DNA from: Magnetospirillum sp.
GTDB lineage: Bacteria > Pseudomonadota > Alphaproteobacteria > Rhodospirillales > Magnetospirillaceae
DNA length: 64,000 nucleotides
NCBI GenBank assembly: GCA_024707145.1
Contig: JANQAI010000014.1
Location: forward strand, 1-64,000
Reading direction: 5' to 3'
Part shown: positions 46,607 to 56,000 of the stretch, one piece after another
Position numbering within the stretch: position 1 is the first letter of the stretch
How the letters are laid out: each line of letters begins with the position of its first letter
Translations under genes and position numbers: made by a program
The notes under the pieces: model-generated
The model's database searches: none
What the model saw: only the letters and a program-made list of their open reading frames with translations
Told to the model about the DNA's origin: nothing

Positions 46607-47572
46607 ATGGCCACCCACCACACCAAAGTCCTCATTCTCGGGTCCGGCCCGGCCGGCTGCACCGCCGCCATCTACGCCGCCCGCGCCAACCTGTCGCCGC
46701 TGCTGGTCGCCGGCCTGCAGCCGGGCGGCCAGCTGACCATCACCACCGACGTGGAGAACTTCCCGGGTTTCGCCGAGGCCATCCAAGGCCCCTGGCTGAT
46801 GGAGCAGATGCAGAAGCAGGCCGAGCACGTGGGCGCCCAGTTCCTCTATGACATCATCACCGAGGTGGACCTGTCCAAGCGCCCCTTCGTGGCCAAGGGC
46901 GATTCGGGCGACACCTATATCGGTGACACCCTGATTATCTGCACCGGCGCCACCGCCCGCTGGCTGGGCATCGAATCCGAGAAGACCTTCCAGGGCTTCG
47001 GCGTCTCGGCCTGCGCCACCTGCGACGGCTTCTTCTATCGCGGCAAGGAAGTGGTGGTGGTCGGCGGCGGCAATTCGGCCGTCGAGGAAGCCATCTACCT
47101 GTCGGGCATCGCCAGCAAGGTCACCCTGATCCACCGCCGCGATACCCTGCGCGCCGAGAAGATCGCCCAGGATCGCCTGTTCGCCAATCCCAAGATCCAG
47201 GTGGTGTGGGACAGCGTGGTGGACGAGATCCTGGGCGCCGGCAGCCCGCCCGGCGTCACCGGCGTGCGGCTGAAGAACACCAAGACCGGCGCGCTGTCGG
47301 AGCTGGCCTGCGACGGCGTCTTCATCGCCATCGGCCACACCCCCAACACCGAGCTGTTCAAGGACACGGTCGCCATCGACGAGGAAGGATACATCCTCAC
47401 CACGCCGGGTTCGACCACCACCAACATTCCCGGCGTGTTCGCCGCCGGCGACGTGCAGGACAAGACCTACCGCCAGGCGGTCACCGCCGCCGGCACCGGC
47501 TGCATGGCGGCGCTGGAGGCCGAACGTTTCCTCGCCATCCATGGACATACGGCGGAAGTTGCGGCACAGTAA
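46607..47572 (+). CDS. trxB: Thioredoxin reductase TrxB
   Basis: FAD/NADPH flavoenzyme of 321 residues. FAD loop LILGSGPAGCTAAIYAAR, the redox centre SACATCDGFF, NADPH loop VVVVGGGNSAVEEA and C-terminal FAAGDVQDKTYRQAVTAAG are all seen. It reduces thioredoxin, which supplies the peroxiredoxin upstream and possibly the ArsC enzymes at 4004-4971. GGGGAA lies upstream of ATG 46607. Confidence 0.96.
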   Translation: MATHHTKVLILGSGPAGCTAAIYAARANLSPLLVAGLQPGGQLTITTDVENFPGFAEAIQGPWLMEQMQKQAEHVGAQFLYDIITEVDLSKRPFVAKGDSGDTYIGDTLIICTGATARWLGIESEKTFQGFGVSACATCDGFFYRGKEVVVVGGGNSAVEEAIYLSGIASKVTLIHRRDTLRAEKIAQDRLFANPKIQVVWDSVVDEILGAGSPPGVTGVRLKNTKTGALSELACDGVFIAIGHTPNTELFKDTVAIDEEGYILTTPGSTTTNIPGVFAAGDVQDKTYRQAVTAAGTGCMAALEAERFLAIHGHTAEVAAQ

Positions 47573-47649
47573 CGTCAGTAGAACAGAAACGGCCCGGCGC
47601 CATCGGGGCGCCGGAGCCGGCTTCGGGGGGAAGGAGCCCGTCAAGGGAC

Positions 47650-48544
47650 ATGGATTGGGATAAGCTCAGGGTGTTCCACGCCGTTGCCGAGGCAGGGAGC
47701 TTCACCCATGCGGGCGAGGTACTGAACCTGAGCCAGTCGGCGGTGAGCCGCCAGATCAGTGCGCTTGAGGAAAGCCTCAACCTGCCGCTGTTCCACCGTC
47801 ATGCCCGCGGCCTGATCCTCACCGAACAGGGCGAGTTGCTGTACAAGACCGCCCGCGAGATATTCTCCAAGCTGGCCATGACCGAGGCGCTGCTGACCGA
47901 AAGCCGCGAGCGCCCGCAAGGCCCCCTCAAGATCACCACCACCGTCGCCTTCGGCTCGCTGTGGCTGACCCCGCGCATCAAGGAATTCCTCGACCTCTAT
48001 CCCGAGATCGACGTCACCATGGTGCTTTATGACGGCGAACTGGACTTGGCCATGCGCGAGGCCGACGTGGCCATCCGCATGATGCCGCCGCGCCAGCCCG
48101 ACCTGATCCAGCGCCACCTGCTGACCATGCATTACAATGTCTACGCGGCGCCGGAATACCTCAAGCGCTACGGTATGCCCAAGGCGCCCGAGGAACTGGA
48201 CAACCACCACATCGTCGTCTACGGCGACGACGCCCGGGTGTCGCCGCCGGTGGCCAACGTCAACTGGCTGCTGGAAGCCGGCGCCAGCCCATCGCGACCG
48301 CGCAAGCCGGTGCTCGAGGTCAATAACATCTACGGCATCTACCGCGCCGTGAAGTCCGGCCTGGGCGTCGCCGCCCTGCCCGACTACATGACCACCGAGG
48401 CCGACAATCTGGTGCACATCCTGCCCGAGTCTGAAGGGCCCCAAGCTGGACACCTACTTCGTCTATCCCGAAGAATTGCGCCACTCCAAGCGCATCACGG
48501 TGTTCAGGGACTTCCTGCTGCACAAGATCCAGGAATCCCTCTAA
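47650..48544 (+). CDS. LysR-family regulator, LsrB/VtlR-like (frameshift in given sequence)
   Basis: A 297-residue regulator beginning MDWDKLRVFHAVAEAGSFTH, followed by LSQSAVSRQISALEESL and FHRHARGLILTEQGELLY. This matches LsrB/VtlR of rhizobia and Brucella, a redox- and surface-linked regulator whose gene in those genera also follows trxB. The frame breaks at GAGTCTG (48427-48433); one base less gives LPELKGPKLDTYFVYPEELR and the FRDFLLHKI tail. Short gap of 77 bp after trxB. Confidence 0.88.
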
Positions 48545-48750
48545 ACATTTCACGCGGGCCGCGCCAAGAATTCCGCGCGCCTCTCCGGATTTCGCCTGGG
48601 CGATCCGCAGTTCCAGCGGCTGCCTCCCGTGGCGGCACCGGCTTTCTTCCATTTACAACTTTGTTATGCGCGGCCTGCATGCCCCTGCCGCGCTTTTTCA
48701 CATGGTTGTGAAGGCCCGACTGCCGTACATAGAGCGGGTGCGGTTGCTTC

Positions 48751-48896
48751 TCGCGGCCGCGAAATGTTCCGGCGGGGCTCGCCCCGCCATTTTCCCAGGC
48801 CTAGCCTGGGTGTTCCGGGTCTTCGGACCCTACGTCTCCTAGACGTGAAGCCTCCCTGTTTGACTTAGCCCCGGTGAAAGCCGGGGCTTCTTTTTT
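48751..48896 (+). ncRNA. Candidate structured RNA with five hairpins and an intrinsic terminator
   Basis: Consecutive perfect hairpins: TCGCGGCCGCGA (48751), GGCGGGGC-TC-GCCCCGCC (48771-48788), CCCAGGC-CTA-GCCTGGG (48794-48810), GGGTC-TTCG-GACCC with a UUCG loop (48817-48830), ACGTCT-CCT-AGACGT (48832-48846), and the terminator AGCCCCGG-TGAAAG-CCGGGGCT followed by TCTTTTTT (48867-48896). No open frame covers it. A possible promoter lies near 48700-48730. I do not recognise the family. Confidence 0.5.
48867..48896 (+). terminator. Rho-independent terminator
   Basis: Eight-pair GC stem with TGAAAG loop and a run of six T, the clearest intrinsic terminator in the window. It ends the candidate RNA and insulates the sigma-54 promoter region downstream. 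Confidence 0.85.
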
Positions 48897-48930
48897 GGGC
48901 TGACGGGCTAACGACGCCCCGGCGAGACAG

Positions 48931-48967
48931 TGCGCACATCTTTGCGCAGTGCGCAATTTCATGCGCA
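48931..48967. promoter_or_regulatory. Four-box TGCGCA enhancer (copy 1, before chemoreceptor)
   Basis: TGCGCA boxes start at 48931, 48943, 48950 and 48962, spaced 12, 7 and 12 bp. All four are exact. The box is its own complement, so the array is symmetric and fits two tandem dimers of an NtrC-type activator. It lies about 95 bp before the -24/-12 promoter at 49042. AtoC encoded at 52930 is the obvious candidate. Confidence 0.75.
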
Positions 48968-49041
48968 CGCAGAAGCCGAGGAACCCCCATCATCTTCGCG
49001 ACTTGAGCGAGCGGAAGCGCACAACCATTGCATAATCCTGC

Positions 49042-49056
49042 TGGCATATTTATTGC
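49042..49056 (+). promoter_or_regulatory. Sigma-54 promoter of the chemoreceptor gene
   Basis: TGGCAT-N5-TTGC, with the GG and GC dinucleotides in the -24/-12 spacing needed by sigma-54. It is 177 bp before the chemoreceptor start and downstream of the TGCGCA array. Confidence 0.75.
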
Positions 49057-49232
49057 TTTTTCATTGCATCGCAGTGCGGATGGACAAAAACTGGATCTCA
49101 ATACTCTCACCTTCAAGAAACACTGAAACAATTTAGCAATTCCATAAAATTGAATTTTGCAGTGCAGCATCCTTGCCCTCCTCCGACCCGGCGGGTTTTC
49201 ATTGCTGTATTGCCATGCCGGAGGGTAGACCG

Positions 49233-50928
49233 ATGTCGAAAGCTCTTCATTCTCTGTGGTGGCGAATCGCGTTCCTGTCTTCGCTATCCATCATCGCGGC
49301 CGCGCTGATCGCCGTCGTCAGCGGCCATTTCCTCAACCGGGCGCTGGTCGAGCAGCGGATGCTGTCCGTCCGCTTCGTCGCCGAATCCGCCGGGGCCATC
49401 GCCAAGGATTATTACGAGCGGGCGCAGAAGGGCGAAATGCCCGAGGAAGAGGCCAAAAACGCGCGCGGCGGCCGCCATCGGCGCCATCCGCTACAATGGG
49501 GCCGAGTACCTGTGGATCTGGACCTCGCAGTTGATCAACGTGATGCACGGCAACCGCACCCTGATCGGCAAGAGCGGCTCCGAGATCAAGGACCGCAACG
49601 GCGTCTATGTCATCCGCGAGGCGGTGCGCGGCGGCATGGCGGAGCCGCCGGAATTCGTGCACTACGCCTGGCCACGGCCCGGCGATCCCAACGGCCCCAC
49701 CTATGACAAGCTGGCCTATTCGGTCTATTTCAAGCCATGGGACTGGGTAGTCGGCACCGGCGTCTACAGCGACGACCTCAAGTCCGAGTTCTACCGCCTG
49801 ATGACCATCTTCGGCAGCATCGTCGCCGTCCTGGGCCTGGTTTCGCTGGTGGTCGGGGCGGTGATCGGGCGCAGCATCAGCGTGCCGCTGGGCCGGGTGA
49901 AGGGCGCCATGTCGCGCCTTGCCGACGACGACCTGGAAACCGAGATCCCCGACCAGAAGCGCCGGGACGAGATCGGCGAGATGGCCCGTCTGCTGGCCCT
50001 GTTCCGCCAGCGCCGCCTGGACCAGAAGCGACTGGAGGCCGAGAGCGCGGAAATCAGCGTCAAGGCCGAGGAAAAGCGGCGGCAATCCCTGAGCGCCATG
50101 GCCGAGACGTTCGAATCCTCCATCGATACCAGCCTGACCGATGCGGGCCGCATGGCCGACGACCTGCTGTCCACCCTGAACGAGATGCTGGACGGGGTGC
50201 GCATCAACATCGCGCAAAGCGGCAATGCCGCCGGTACGTCCCGTTCGGTGTCGGCCAACATCCAGACGGTTTCCGCCGCGGTCGAACAGTTGGGCTCGTC
50301 CATCCGCGAGATCGCCGCCCAGGTCCACGGCTCGTCGAAGGTGGCGCAGAGTGCCGCCGACCGGGCCGAGGAAGCGGTATCCAAGGTGGCCAGCCTGGTG
50401 GAGAACGCCGCCCGCATCGGCCAGGTGGTGACGCTGATCAACGACATCGCCAGCCAGACCAACCTGCTGGCGCTGAACGCCACCATCGAGGCGGCGCGGG
50501 CCGGCGAGGCCGGCAAGGGCTTCGCCGTGGTCGCCAACGAGGTCAAGTCGCTGGCCAACCAGACCGCCAAGGCCACCGACGAGATCGCCTCGCAGATTTC
50601 CGCCATCCAGGCCTCCACCACCATCGCCGCCGCCGACATCAAGGAAGTGGCCAACGTGGTGGGGCAGTTCAGCGGCATCAGCACCTCGGTGGCCGCCGCC
50701 GTCGAGCAGCAGAACGCCGCCACCACCGAGATCGGCCGGGCGGTGAATGCCGCCACCACCGACATCGTCCAGTTGGACGGCGCGGTGTCCACGGTGTCCA
50801 GCACGGCCTCGCAATCGGGCAGTGCCGCCGACAAGGTGTTGAGCGGCCTTGAGGTGATGCGCCAGCATCTCCACAATCTGGAGAAGGCCGCCAATACCTT
50901 CGTTGGCGACGTGCGCAAAAGCATGTGA
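49233..50928 (+). CDS. sCache methyl-accepting chemotaxis protein of the ato locus (frameshift in given sequence)
   Basis: Chemoreceptor of 564 residues when corrected. Membrane segment near residues 8-28, single-Cache domain (RYNGAEYLWIWTSQ, MHGNRTLIGKSG, KPWDWVVGTGVYSDD), second membrane segment near 190-215, HAMP, and signalling tip INDIASQTNLLALNATIEAA. Single-Cache domains of this type bind C2-C3 carboxylates in studied cases, which fits the ato genes behind it. The frame breaks in GCGCGCGGCGG near 49461-49473; one base less gives the expected IGAIRYNGAEY. GGAGGG precedes ATG 49233. Confidence 0.9.
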
Positions 50929-51085
50929 CGGGGTCCCCCACCTCTCGCGGGTGGGGGCATCCTCGCGCCCCTTGTCATGGATGGACAACCGCATGGCCGC
51001 ACGTATGATCGGAGCGGAACGGATGGACGGCGGAACCGACGGGGCCGCCGCGCGGGCCGCAGGATGGCCGATGGCAGGGGGCTTC

Positions 51086-52933
51086 ATGCGCTTATGGACG
51101 CGGATTTTACCGAAGACCCTGCGTTCGCAATTGCTGCTGATGACCCTGCTGATGGTGTCGGTGCCCCTGTCCATCACCGGGCTGGTGGTAGACATGAAGG
51201 GGCGCGAGGCGCGCGAGGCAGAGAAGCTGGACAAGCTGTACGGCCTGGCCCGCATGCTGGATTCCGAACTGGGCCCCGGCTTCGACCAGTTGCTGGCCGA
51301 TTACCGCGGTGATCCCGGCGACCGCCCGGCCAAGATCGCCTTTCTGAACCGCAAGCTGCGCACCATCACCGACATGGTGGCCACCGCCGTCCCCGGCACG
51401 GGCGTGGGCTATTACAGTCGCGACCTGGACGCCATCATCACTTACGGCCCCAGCCAGCAATACGACAACACCGTGGGCATCGCCATCGCGCCCGACCATC
51501 CGGGGCGGCAGGTGATGGAGCACGGCGAGGCCATGGCCCGCGTCGGCACCCTGGTGCGCGGCCCGATCATGAACGCCATGCTGCCCATCATCCGGGACGG
51601 CCGGACCATCGGCTATATCTGGGCCAACGAGCTGACCTCGTCCATCGAACGGCAGACCCGCGAGATGGACAACACCATCGCGGGCGTCACCCTGGTGGGC
51701 ATCGTGATGGGCGTCATGTTCGCCCACGCGCTGTCGCGCAAGCTCACCAACGATATCCACGGCATCAAGACCGGCCTGGCCCGGCTGCAGTTCGATCTGA
51801 ACCAGACCCTGCGCAAACCGTCGGGCGAACTGGGCGAGATCACCGACGCCATCAACGCCATGGCCAAGGCGCTGCTGGACGCCCGCTCGCTGAACGAGAA
51901 CATCCTGGACAGCATCGCCGACGGCGTCATCGCGGTGGACGTGGACGGGCGCATCACCTCGGCCAATCCGGCCGCCTGCCGCATGCTGGGCGTCACCCCG
52001 CGCGACATCCTGGGACACGCCTACGCCACGCTCTATCCCACCCAGGACAAGTTCATCAGCGCCCTGCTCGACACCCTGCGCAGCGGCCGCGACCATATCG
52101 GCATTCCCCGCGAATTTCCCGTCGGCGACCAGATCGTGCACGTCATCCTGAGCAGCAGCCTGCTGCGCGACGGCACCGGAACCGTCATCGGCGCGGTGGC
52201 CGTGCTGAAGGACCGCAGCGAACAGCAGCGGCTGCACAAGCAGATCATGCGGGCCGACCGGCTGGCCGGCCTGGGCGAGCTGGTGGCCGGCGTGGCGCAT
52301 GAAATCCGCAACCCGCTGACCTCGATCCGAGGCTTCATGCAATACCTGGAAAGCAGCAACAGCATCGAGGAGTGGCAGCGCTACACCCCCCTGATCGTCC
52401 GCCAGGTGGACAGTCTGAACCGCATCGTCACCGAATTGCTGGAATTCGGCCGCCACCGCCTGCCCTGCATCGGCCCGGTGGAGGTCAACGCGCTGATCCA
52501 GGAGATCACCGTGCTGGTGGGCACCAAGACCCCGGCCCGCATCACCCTGGCGCTGAGCGGCGACATTCCCAGCATCCAGGCCGACGGCGAGGCCCTGAAG
52601 CAGGTGGTCCTGAACCTGCTGCTGAACGCCGTCCAGGCCATCCCCGACAGCGGCACCGTGACCATCGCCACCGAGGCCGACCCGGTGGCGGCGCACGTGC
52701 ACATCTCGGTCAGCGACACCGGCGTCGGCATCCTGCCGGAAAACCTGGAAAAGATCTTCGATCCGTTCTTTTCCACCAAACCCACCGGCACCGGCCTCGG
52801 CCTCGCCATGGCGCACCGCATCGTCGACGCCCATCACGGCACCATCTCGGTCAGCAGCGTGCCGGGAACGGGCACCACCGTGCTTCTGTGCCTGCCCATC
52901 GCCCAGCCGATCCCCAGCAGCGAGACATCATGA
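51086..52933 (+). CDS. atoS: Sensor histidine kinase AtoS-like
   Basis: Membrane sensor kinase of 615 residues, close to the length of E. coli AtoS. Membrane segment near residues 13-35 (LLLMTLLMVSVPLSITGLVV), periplasmic sensor of about 160 residues, second segment near 195-215, PAS domain (NILDSIADGVIAVDVDGRIT), HisKA with GVAHEIRNPLTSIRGF, and HATPase with NLLLNAVQAIP, DTGVGI and GTGLGLAMAH. ATG 51086 has AGGGGG upstream. It overlaps atoC by 4 bp. Confidence 0.9.
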   Translation: MRLWTRILPKTLRSQLLLMTLLMVSVPLSITGLVVDMKGREAREAEKLDKLYGLARMLDSELGPGFDQLLADYRGDPGDRPAKIAFLNRKLRTITDMVATAVPGTGVGYYSRDLDAIITYGPSQQYDNTVGIAIAPDHPGRQVMEHGEAMARVGTLVRGPIMNAMLPIIRDGRTIGYIWANELTSSIERQTREMDNTIAGVTLVGIVMGVMFAHALSRKLTNDIHGIKTGLARLQFDLNQTLRKPSGELGEITDAINAMAKALLDARSLNENILDSIADGVIAVDVDGRITSANPAACRMLGVTPRDILGHAYATLYPTQDKFISALLDTLRSGRDHIGIPREFPVGDQIVHVILSSSLLRDGTGTVIGAVAVLKDRSEQQRLHKQIMRADRLAGLGELVAGVAHEIRNPLTSIRGFMQYLESSNSIEEWQRYTPLIVRQVDSLNRIVTELLEFGRHRLPCIGPVEVNALIQEITVLVGTKTPARITLALSGDIPSIQADGEALKQVVLNLLLNAVQAIPDSGTVTIATEADPVAAHVHISVSDTGVGILPENLEKIFDPFFSTKPTGTGLGLAMAHRIVDAHHGTISVSSVPGTGTTVLLCLPIAQPIPSSETS

Positions 52934-54321
52934 CCCAGCCCCTTCACGCCCTGGTCGCCGACGACGAGGAAGCCATCCGCGAAATGTTGGCGGCGGTCCT
53001 GACCAAGCAGGGACTGCACGTCACCTGCGTGGCCGACGGCAAGGCCGCCGTCGACCTGTATCCCACCCTGCGCCCCGCCGTGGTGCTGATGGACATCCGC
53101 ATGCCCGTCATGACCGGGCTGGAGGCGCTGAGCGAAATCCGCAAGATCGACCGCTCGGCCTCCATCATCCTGATGACCGCCTATGCCGCCGTGGAAACGG
53201 CGGTGCAGGCCATCAAGGACGGCGCCTTCGACTACATCATCAAGCCGTTCGACATTTCCGAACTGCTGCTGCTGGTGGACCGGGTGCTGCAGATGCGGCA
53301 GATGCAGGACGACATCGCGGTGCTGCACCGCAAGCTGTCGGAAAGCTACCGCTACGACCGCCTGCTGACCAACAGCCCCAAGATGATGGAGCTGTGCCAG
53401 ACCATCGCCAAGGTGGCGCGCAGCAACGCCACCGTGCTGGTCACCGGCGAAAGCGGCACCGGCAAGGAGCTGGTGGCCACCGCCATCCACAACAACAGCG
53501 CCCGCGCCGCCGGCCCGCTGGTCAAGGTCAACTGCGCCGCCGTTCCCGAGGGGCTGCTGGAAAGCGAATTCTTCGGCCATGAGAAGGGAGCCTTCACCGG
53601 CGCCGCCACCCGGCGCCAGGGCCGCTTCGAACAGGCCTGCCAGGGCACCCTGTTCCTGGACGAGATCGGCGACATCTCGCCCAGCCTGCAGGTCAAGCTG
53701 CTGCGCGTCCTGCAGGAGCGCGAATTCGAACGGGTGGGTGGCAACGAGGTGCTGCGTAGCGACGTCCGCGTCATCGTCGCCACCAACCGCAACCTGGAAG
53801 AGCTGGTCCGCCAGGGCACTTTCCGCCAGGACCTCTATTTCCGCCTCAACGTGGTGACCCTGCGCACCATTCCCCTGCGCGAGCGGCCCGAGGACATCCG
53901 CCTGCTGGCCGAACACTTCCTGCAACGTTTCGCGGCGGAAAACCAGATGGACGCGGTCGGCTTCGACAACCGGGCGCTGGACTGTCTGCTGCGCCATTCC
54001 TGGCCCGGCAACGTGCGCGAGCTCAGCAACGCGGTCGAACGCGCGGTGATCATGAGCACCGGCCGCGTGATCTTCCCCGAGGATCTGCCCGAGCAGGTCA
54101 CCCGCACGGCCGAGGAGCCGGGCGAGGAGGTGGCCGAGCCAGCGGCCACCCTCCCGCCGGGCGAGGGCCAGACCCTGCGCGAGCGCATCAGCCAGTATGA
54201 GGCCCAGGTCATCGCCGAATGCCTGCAGCGCAATGGCGGCAACCGCATGCGCACCGCCCAGGACCTGGGGATCAGCCGCCGCTCGCTGTTGTACAAGCTG
54301 CAGGAATACGCCATCGCCTGA
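52930..54321 (+). CDS. atoC: Sigma-54-dependent response regulator AtoC-like
   Basis: NtrC-type activator of 463 residues. Receiver domain with phospho-Asp in VLMDIRMPVMTG; AAA+ domain with TGESGTGKE, GAFTGA (sigma-54 contact) and FLDEIGD; C-terminal Fis-type helix-turn-helix (GGNRMRTAQDLGISRRSLLYKL). Coupled to atoS by ATGA. It is followed directly by a TGCGCA array and a -24/-12 promoter before atoD, so it very likely activates the ato genes. Confidence 0.93.
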   Translation: MTQPLHALVADDEEAIREMLAAVLTKQGLHVTCVADGKAAVDLYPTLRPAVVLMDIRMPVMTGLEALSEIRKIDRSASIILMTAYAAVETAVQAIKDGAFDYIIKPFDISELLLLVDRVLQMRQMQDDIAVLHRKLSESYRYDRLLTNSPKMMELCQTIAKVARSNATVLVTGESGTGKELVATAIHNNSARAAGPLVKVNCAAVPEGLLESEFFGHEKGAFTGAATRRQGRFEQACQGTLFLDEIGDISPSLQVKLLRVLQEREFERVGGNEVLRSDVRVIVATNRNLEELVRQGTFRQDLYFRLNVVTLRTIPLRERPEDIRLLAEHFLQRFAAENQMDAVGFDNRALDCLLRHSWPGNVRELSNAVERAVIMSTGRVIFPEDLPEQVTRTAEEPGEEVAEPAATLPPGEGQTLRERISQYEAQVIAECLQRNGGNRMRTAQDLGISRRSLLYKLQEYAIA

Positions 54322-54322
54322 C

Positions 54323-54374
54323 TGCGCACTCGACGGGTGCGCAAAGACTTGCGCAATGCGCACAGAACTGCGCG
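54323..54374. promoter_or_regulatory. TGCGCA enhancer (copy 2, before atoD)
   Basis: The core array has boxes at 54338, 54350, 54357 and 54369 with the same 12/7/12 spacing as copy 1; the last box is TGCGCG. One additional exact box lies at 54323. It begins at the atoC stop codon and ends about 95 bp before the sigma-54 promoter. Confidence 0.78.
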
Positions 54375-54466
54375 ATCCTTCGCACTTGCGAAATATCGCG
54401 TAGTCTTTTTTTGGCGGTTTCCCGCCTCTCTTGCATTCCTCTAAAAATAATTTTCCATATTTTTTC

Positions 54467-54481
54467 TGGCACGTCCCTTGC
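54467..54481 (+). promoter_or_regulatory. Sigma-54 promoter of atoDAE
   Basis: TGGCAC-GTCCC-TTGC, an ideal -24/-12 element, 170 bp before atoD. The AT-rich tract just upstream (AAAAATAATTTTCC) could help DNA bending between enhancer and promoter. Confidence 0.85.
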
Positions 54482-54650
54482 GTCGCCTGGGTTGGACGCA
54501 CTTGCCTGCCTGAAAACAGGTGAATTCGCCACCGGACGAGAAGTTTTATTTTTCAATAAAATGTGTACCGCCTGAGTCCCATGTCCCAGCGGCGTTTTAT
54601 TGACCCCCTTCTCGCCACGGCACTGTCTCACCAGACGCACGGGGGACGAA

Positions 54651-55313
54651 ATGTCAAAGATAACCAACCTGCAAGACGCCGTTGCCGCCATTCCCGACGG
54701 AGCCGTCCTGATGATCGGCGGCTTCATGGGGGCGGGCACGCCGCCCGACCTGATGAACGAGCTGGTCCGTCAGGGCAAGCGTGACCTGACGGTGATCGCC
54801 AACGACACCGCGCGGCCCGGCGTGGGCATCGGCAAGCTGATCGACGCCAAGCTGGTCAAGCGGGTGATCGTCAGCCATATCGGCACCAATCCGGAAACCC
54901 AGCGCCAGATGATCGCCGACGAGATCGAGGTGGAACTGGTGCCCCAGGGCACCCTGGCCGAGCGGGTCCGGGCCGGCGGGTTCGGCCTGGGCGCCGTGGT
55001 CACCCCCACCGGCGTCGGCACCGTGGTCGCCGAGGGCAAGCAGACCATCGACATCGATGGCCGCACCTTCCTGGTCGAGCGCCCGCTCAAGGCCGACTTC
55101 GCCCTGGTCAACGCGCGCCGCGCCGACTACCTGGGCAACCTGGAATACTCCTTCACCGCGCGGAACTTCAATCCGCTCATGGCCCTGGCCGCCGAGACCG
55201 TCATCGTCGAGGCCGAAGAGGTGGTGCCCGTGGGCGTCATCTCTCCCGACACCGTCGTGACCCCTTCCGTCGTGGTCGACCTGCTGGTCCCCAAGGAGAG
55301 CTGCCATGGATGA
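54651..55313 (+). CDS. atoD: Acetoacetyl-CoA transferase subunit alpha AtoD
   Basis: Alpha subunit (220 residues) of the CoA transferase that activates acetoacetate and other short acids using acetyl-CoA. The CoA-binding GGFMGAGTPPDLMNEL and GLGAVVTPTGVGT segments are typical. GGGGGACGAA precedes ATG 54651. It overlaps atoA by 8 bp, consistent with a heteromeric enzyme made in equal amounts. Confidence 0.95.
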   Translation: MSKITNLQDAVAAIPDGAVLMIGGFMGAGTPPDLMNELVRQGKRDLTVIANDTARPGVGIGKLIDAKLVKRVIVSHIGTNPETQRQMIADEIEVELVPQGTLAERVRAGGFGLGAVVTPTGVGTVVAEGKQTIDIDGRTFLVERPLKADFALVNARRADYLGNLEYSFTARNFNPLMALAAETVIVEAEEVVPVGVISPDTVVTPSVVVDLLVPKESCHG

Positions 55314-55962
55314 GAAAACCCTGATCGCCAAGCGCGTGGCGCTTGAGCTGAACGACGGCGACCTGGTCAACCTGGGCATCGGACTGCCGACCATGGTGGC
55401 ACGCTACCTGAAACCCGGCATCCGGGTGTCGTTCCAGTCCGAGAACGGCATCATCGGCATGCAGCCGCTGCCCGAGGGTGCGGCGCCGCTGAAGGATCTG
55501 ACCGATGCGGGCGGCAGCCCCATCGGCGCCCTGCCCGGAGCCTGCGCCTTCGATTCCTGCTTCTCGTTCGGCCTGATCCGGGGCGGACACCTGGACGTCA
55601 CCGTGCTGGGCGGCTTGCAGGTGGACGAGTTGGGCCATCTGGCCAACTGGATGGTGCCGGGCAAGATGGTGCCGGGCATGGGCGGCGCCATGGATCTGGT
55701 GGCGGGCGCCAAGCGGGTGATCGTCGCCATGACCCACACCGCCAAGGGCGAGCCCAAGATCCTCAGGCGCTGTACCCTGCCGCTGACCGCGCAGCGCCGC
55801 GTCAGCCTGATCGTCACCGAAATGGCGGTGATCGAACCCACCGAGCAGGGACTGGTCCTGCGCGAAACCGCGCCCGGCGTGGCCGTCGCCGACGTGATCG
55901 CCGCGACCCAGGCGCAACTCGTCATTCCGGGCGACATCCCCTGCATGCCCGTGGCCGCCTGA
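55306..55962 (+). CDS. atoA: Acetoacetyl-CoA transferase subunit beta AtoA
   Basis: Beta subunit of 218 residues. The catalytic Glu lies in FQSENGIIGMQPLP, the family active site, after NLGIGLPTMVARYL. GGLQVDELGHLANWMVPGKM is also typical. Works with AtoD; its product acetoacetyl-CoA is cleaved by AtoB. Confidence 0.95.
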   Translation: MDEKTLIAKRVALELNDGDLVNLGIGLPTMVARYLKPGIRVSFQSENGIIGMQPLPEGAAPLKDLTDAGGSPIGALPGACAFDSCFSFGLIRGGHLDVTVLGGLQVDELGHLANWMVPGKMVPGMGGAMDLVAGAKRVIVAMTHTAKGEPKILRRCTLPLTAQRRVSLIVTEMAVIEPTEQGLVLRETAPGVAVADVIAATQAQLVIPGDIPCMPVAA

Positions 55963-56000
55963 ACCGGCCCTCCGGATTTCTCCGATAAAGGAGTCCTATC

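Noticed and set aside
48751..48896. 6S RNA, SRP RNA or tmRNA
   Set aside because: No single long rod with central bubble as in 6S, no GGAAG-type SRP loop and no tRNA-like end.
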